From an uncultured Bacteroidales bacterium (lineage in GTDB: Bacteria > Bacteroidota > Bacteroidia > Bacteroidales > UBA932), in contig ONJB01000001.1 of NCBI GenBank assembly GCA_900318015.1, positions 62,001 through 126,000 on the forward strand: 64,000 nt of DNA, given 5' to 3'. Within the stretch, counting starts at the first letter, position 1; each line of letters starts with the position of its first letter. The translations under genes were made by a program, and so were the position numbers. Below, one piece after another: positions 63,297-64,000 of this stretch. Under the pieces are notes generated by a model. It was given only the letters and a program-made list of their open reading frames with translations. It ran no database searches and had not been told where the DNA came from.

Positions 63297-64000
63297 ATGG
63301 GAACCCTTGGTAAAAGACCGCAACCAGACGAGCCCCGTCCCTCAACCCCGCAGGCGAAACCGAACGGGGACACCAACCGCAGCCTCCTGGACATCGAACT
63401 CGCCCTGGCGGACCACTTCAACTGGAAGAAGAACGTCATCGCCTTCAACGTCCTCGGCATCTCGGCGACGCTGCCCCTCGACCACGAATGCGACATGCTC
63501 GTCGTAACGCCTTCCGGCTATCTCACGGAAGTGGAGATCAAGAGATCCTACGACGACTTCTGCGCCGAGTTCAAGAAAAGGCACCACCACGCGTCCGCCG
63601 TTCCGATGAAGGACTTCCTCTACTGCGTCCCCGCCGGCATCCTGGAAAAGACCGTCAAAAAACTCGAAGAGCAGAAGATCATCCCGTCAGGGATACTGAC
63701 TTACGACGAAAATCTGGAATTCAGACAATACGGAATCAGGTCCAACGAAGACACCCCGGAAAACAGACAACGGGCGGAAGAACTCAGAAAGGAAGGCGGG
63801 TCAATCCTCCTCCTCTTCAACGGGCACGGGGATGCAGTCAGAATCGTGGACCCGAACCTGTCAAACCATCCGCTGTTCCTCGAGCAGCAGCTGGAGATCG
63901 CCCGCCTCGGCGCGATGCGCCAGGTCGCGCTCCGGAGGAAGATATCCGAGCTTCAGCAAAGGGGCCCGGTCAACCCCGACGGCAAACTACTGACGAAAAT
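63297..64000 (+). CDS. PD-(D/E)XK nuclease-like protein, cut by window edge
   Basis: Open frame from the ATG at 63297 (MGTLGKRPQPDEPRPSTPQ) to the last base with no stop; 234 residues are visible. The part LDHECDMLVVTPSGYLTEVEIKRSYDDF has the PD-(D/E)XK arrangement: Asp66 in CDMLVV, then Glu80-Ile-Lys82 in EVEIKR. It resembles MmcB-type repair nucleases and related phage and plasmid proteins. A helical part, ARLGAMRQVALRRKISELQQRG, begins at about 205. It could act on DNA in concert with the RecB-type nuclease of this operon. The C-terminus lies outside the window. Confidence 0.65.
   Translation, partial: MGTLGKRPQPDEPRPSTPQAKPNGDTNRSLLDIELALADHFNWKKNVIAFNVLGISATLPLDHECDMLVVTPSGYLTEVEIKRSYDDFCAEFKKRHHHASAVPMKDFLYCVPAGILEKTVKKLEEQKIIPSGILTYDENLEFRQYGIRSNEDTPENRQRAEELRKEGGSILLLFNGHGDAVRIVDPNLSNHPLFLEQQLEIARLGAMRQVALRRKISELQQRGPVNPDGKLLTK

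Overview
The window looks like 64 kb of a large, GC-rich conjugative replicon (plasmid or plasmid-like element) from a Bacteroidales bacterium. Three things support this. Almost every readable promoter is of the Bacteroidetes type (TTTG or TTG, 19-20 bases, then TAnnTTTG). The transfer genes follow the Bacteroides order traE-F-G-I-J-K-L-M-N. A complete Bacteroidales-type fimbrillin operon and an Oar-like TonB receptor are present. The GC-rich codon use would fit an Alistipes-like host, but that is inference. No rRNA, tRNA or CRISPR array was recognised, and both ends of the window cut through genes.

Layout. 1-5740 (minus): a CHC2/TOPRIM primase-like protein followed by four proteins of unknown or mobile-element type. 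6030-10234: a tandem-HTH regulator, small unknown genes, an HU-like protein and an AbiEi-like (DUF6088-type) protein. 10463-14303: the replication and partition core, with RepB, iterons, a ribbon-helix-helix ParB-like protein, ParA, and AT-rich repeats carrying a TCTACA motif. 14161-16469: a perfect 28-bp 11-6-11 palindrome, a small RHH-like protein, a tyrosine recombinase and a lytic transglycosylase. 16491-20660: an AT-rich island between two related hairpin terminators, with a three-gene operon (GHKL ATPase, unknown protein, DUF6339-like protein) that is the best candidate for an undescribed, possibly antiviral, system.

20681-35525 (minus): one long transfer operon encoding mating-pore proteins and the VirB4-type ATPase TraG. 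Its distal part carries a class III ribonucleotide reductase (NrdD) and a membrane-anchored Mrr-like nuclease. 36109-38016: a membrane protein and a surface lipoprotein. 38090-41395: the Oar-like TonB-dependent receptor. 41525-54707 (minus): the fimbrial operon, with DUF3575, an OmpA-like lipoprotein, five fimbrillins, an Mfa2/FimB-like anchor, a fimbrillin fused to Ig-like repeats, and a DUF4906-like lipoprotein.

55129-64000 (plus): a dense, overlapping operon starting with an SSB-like OB-fold protein and a RecB-type nuclease. It continues with unknown proteins, a GNAT acetyltransferase, a TIM-barrel protein resembling phosphoribosylanthranilate isomerase, many tiny ORFs and a second PD-(D/E)XK nuclease open at the right edge.

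The genes fit together as maintenance (rep/par/recombinase), DNA processing (primase, SSB, nucleases), transfer (tra, transglycosylase) and surface adhesion (fimbriae). A 22-bp motif is shared upstream of three minus-strand operons, including tra and the fimbriae, which hints at common control. No relaxase, coupling protein or NrdG activase was seen, so these probably lie outside the window.
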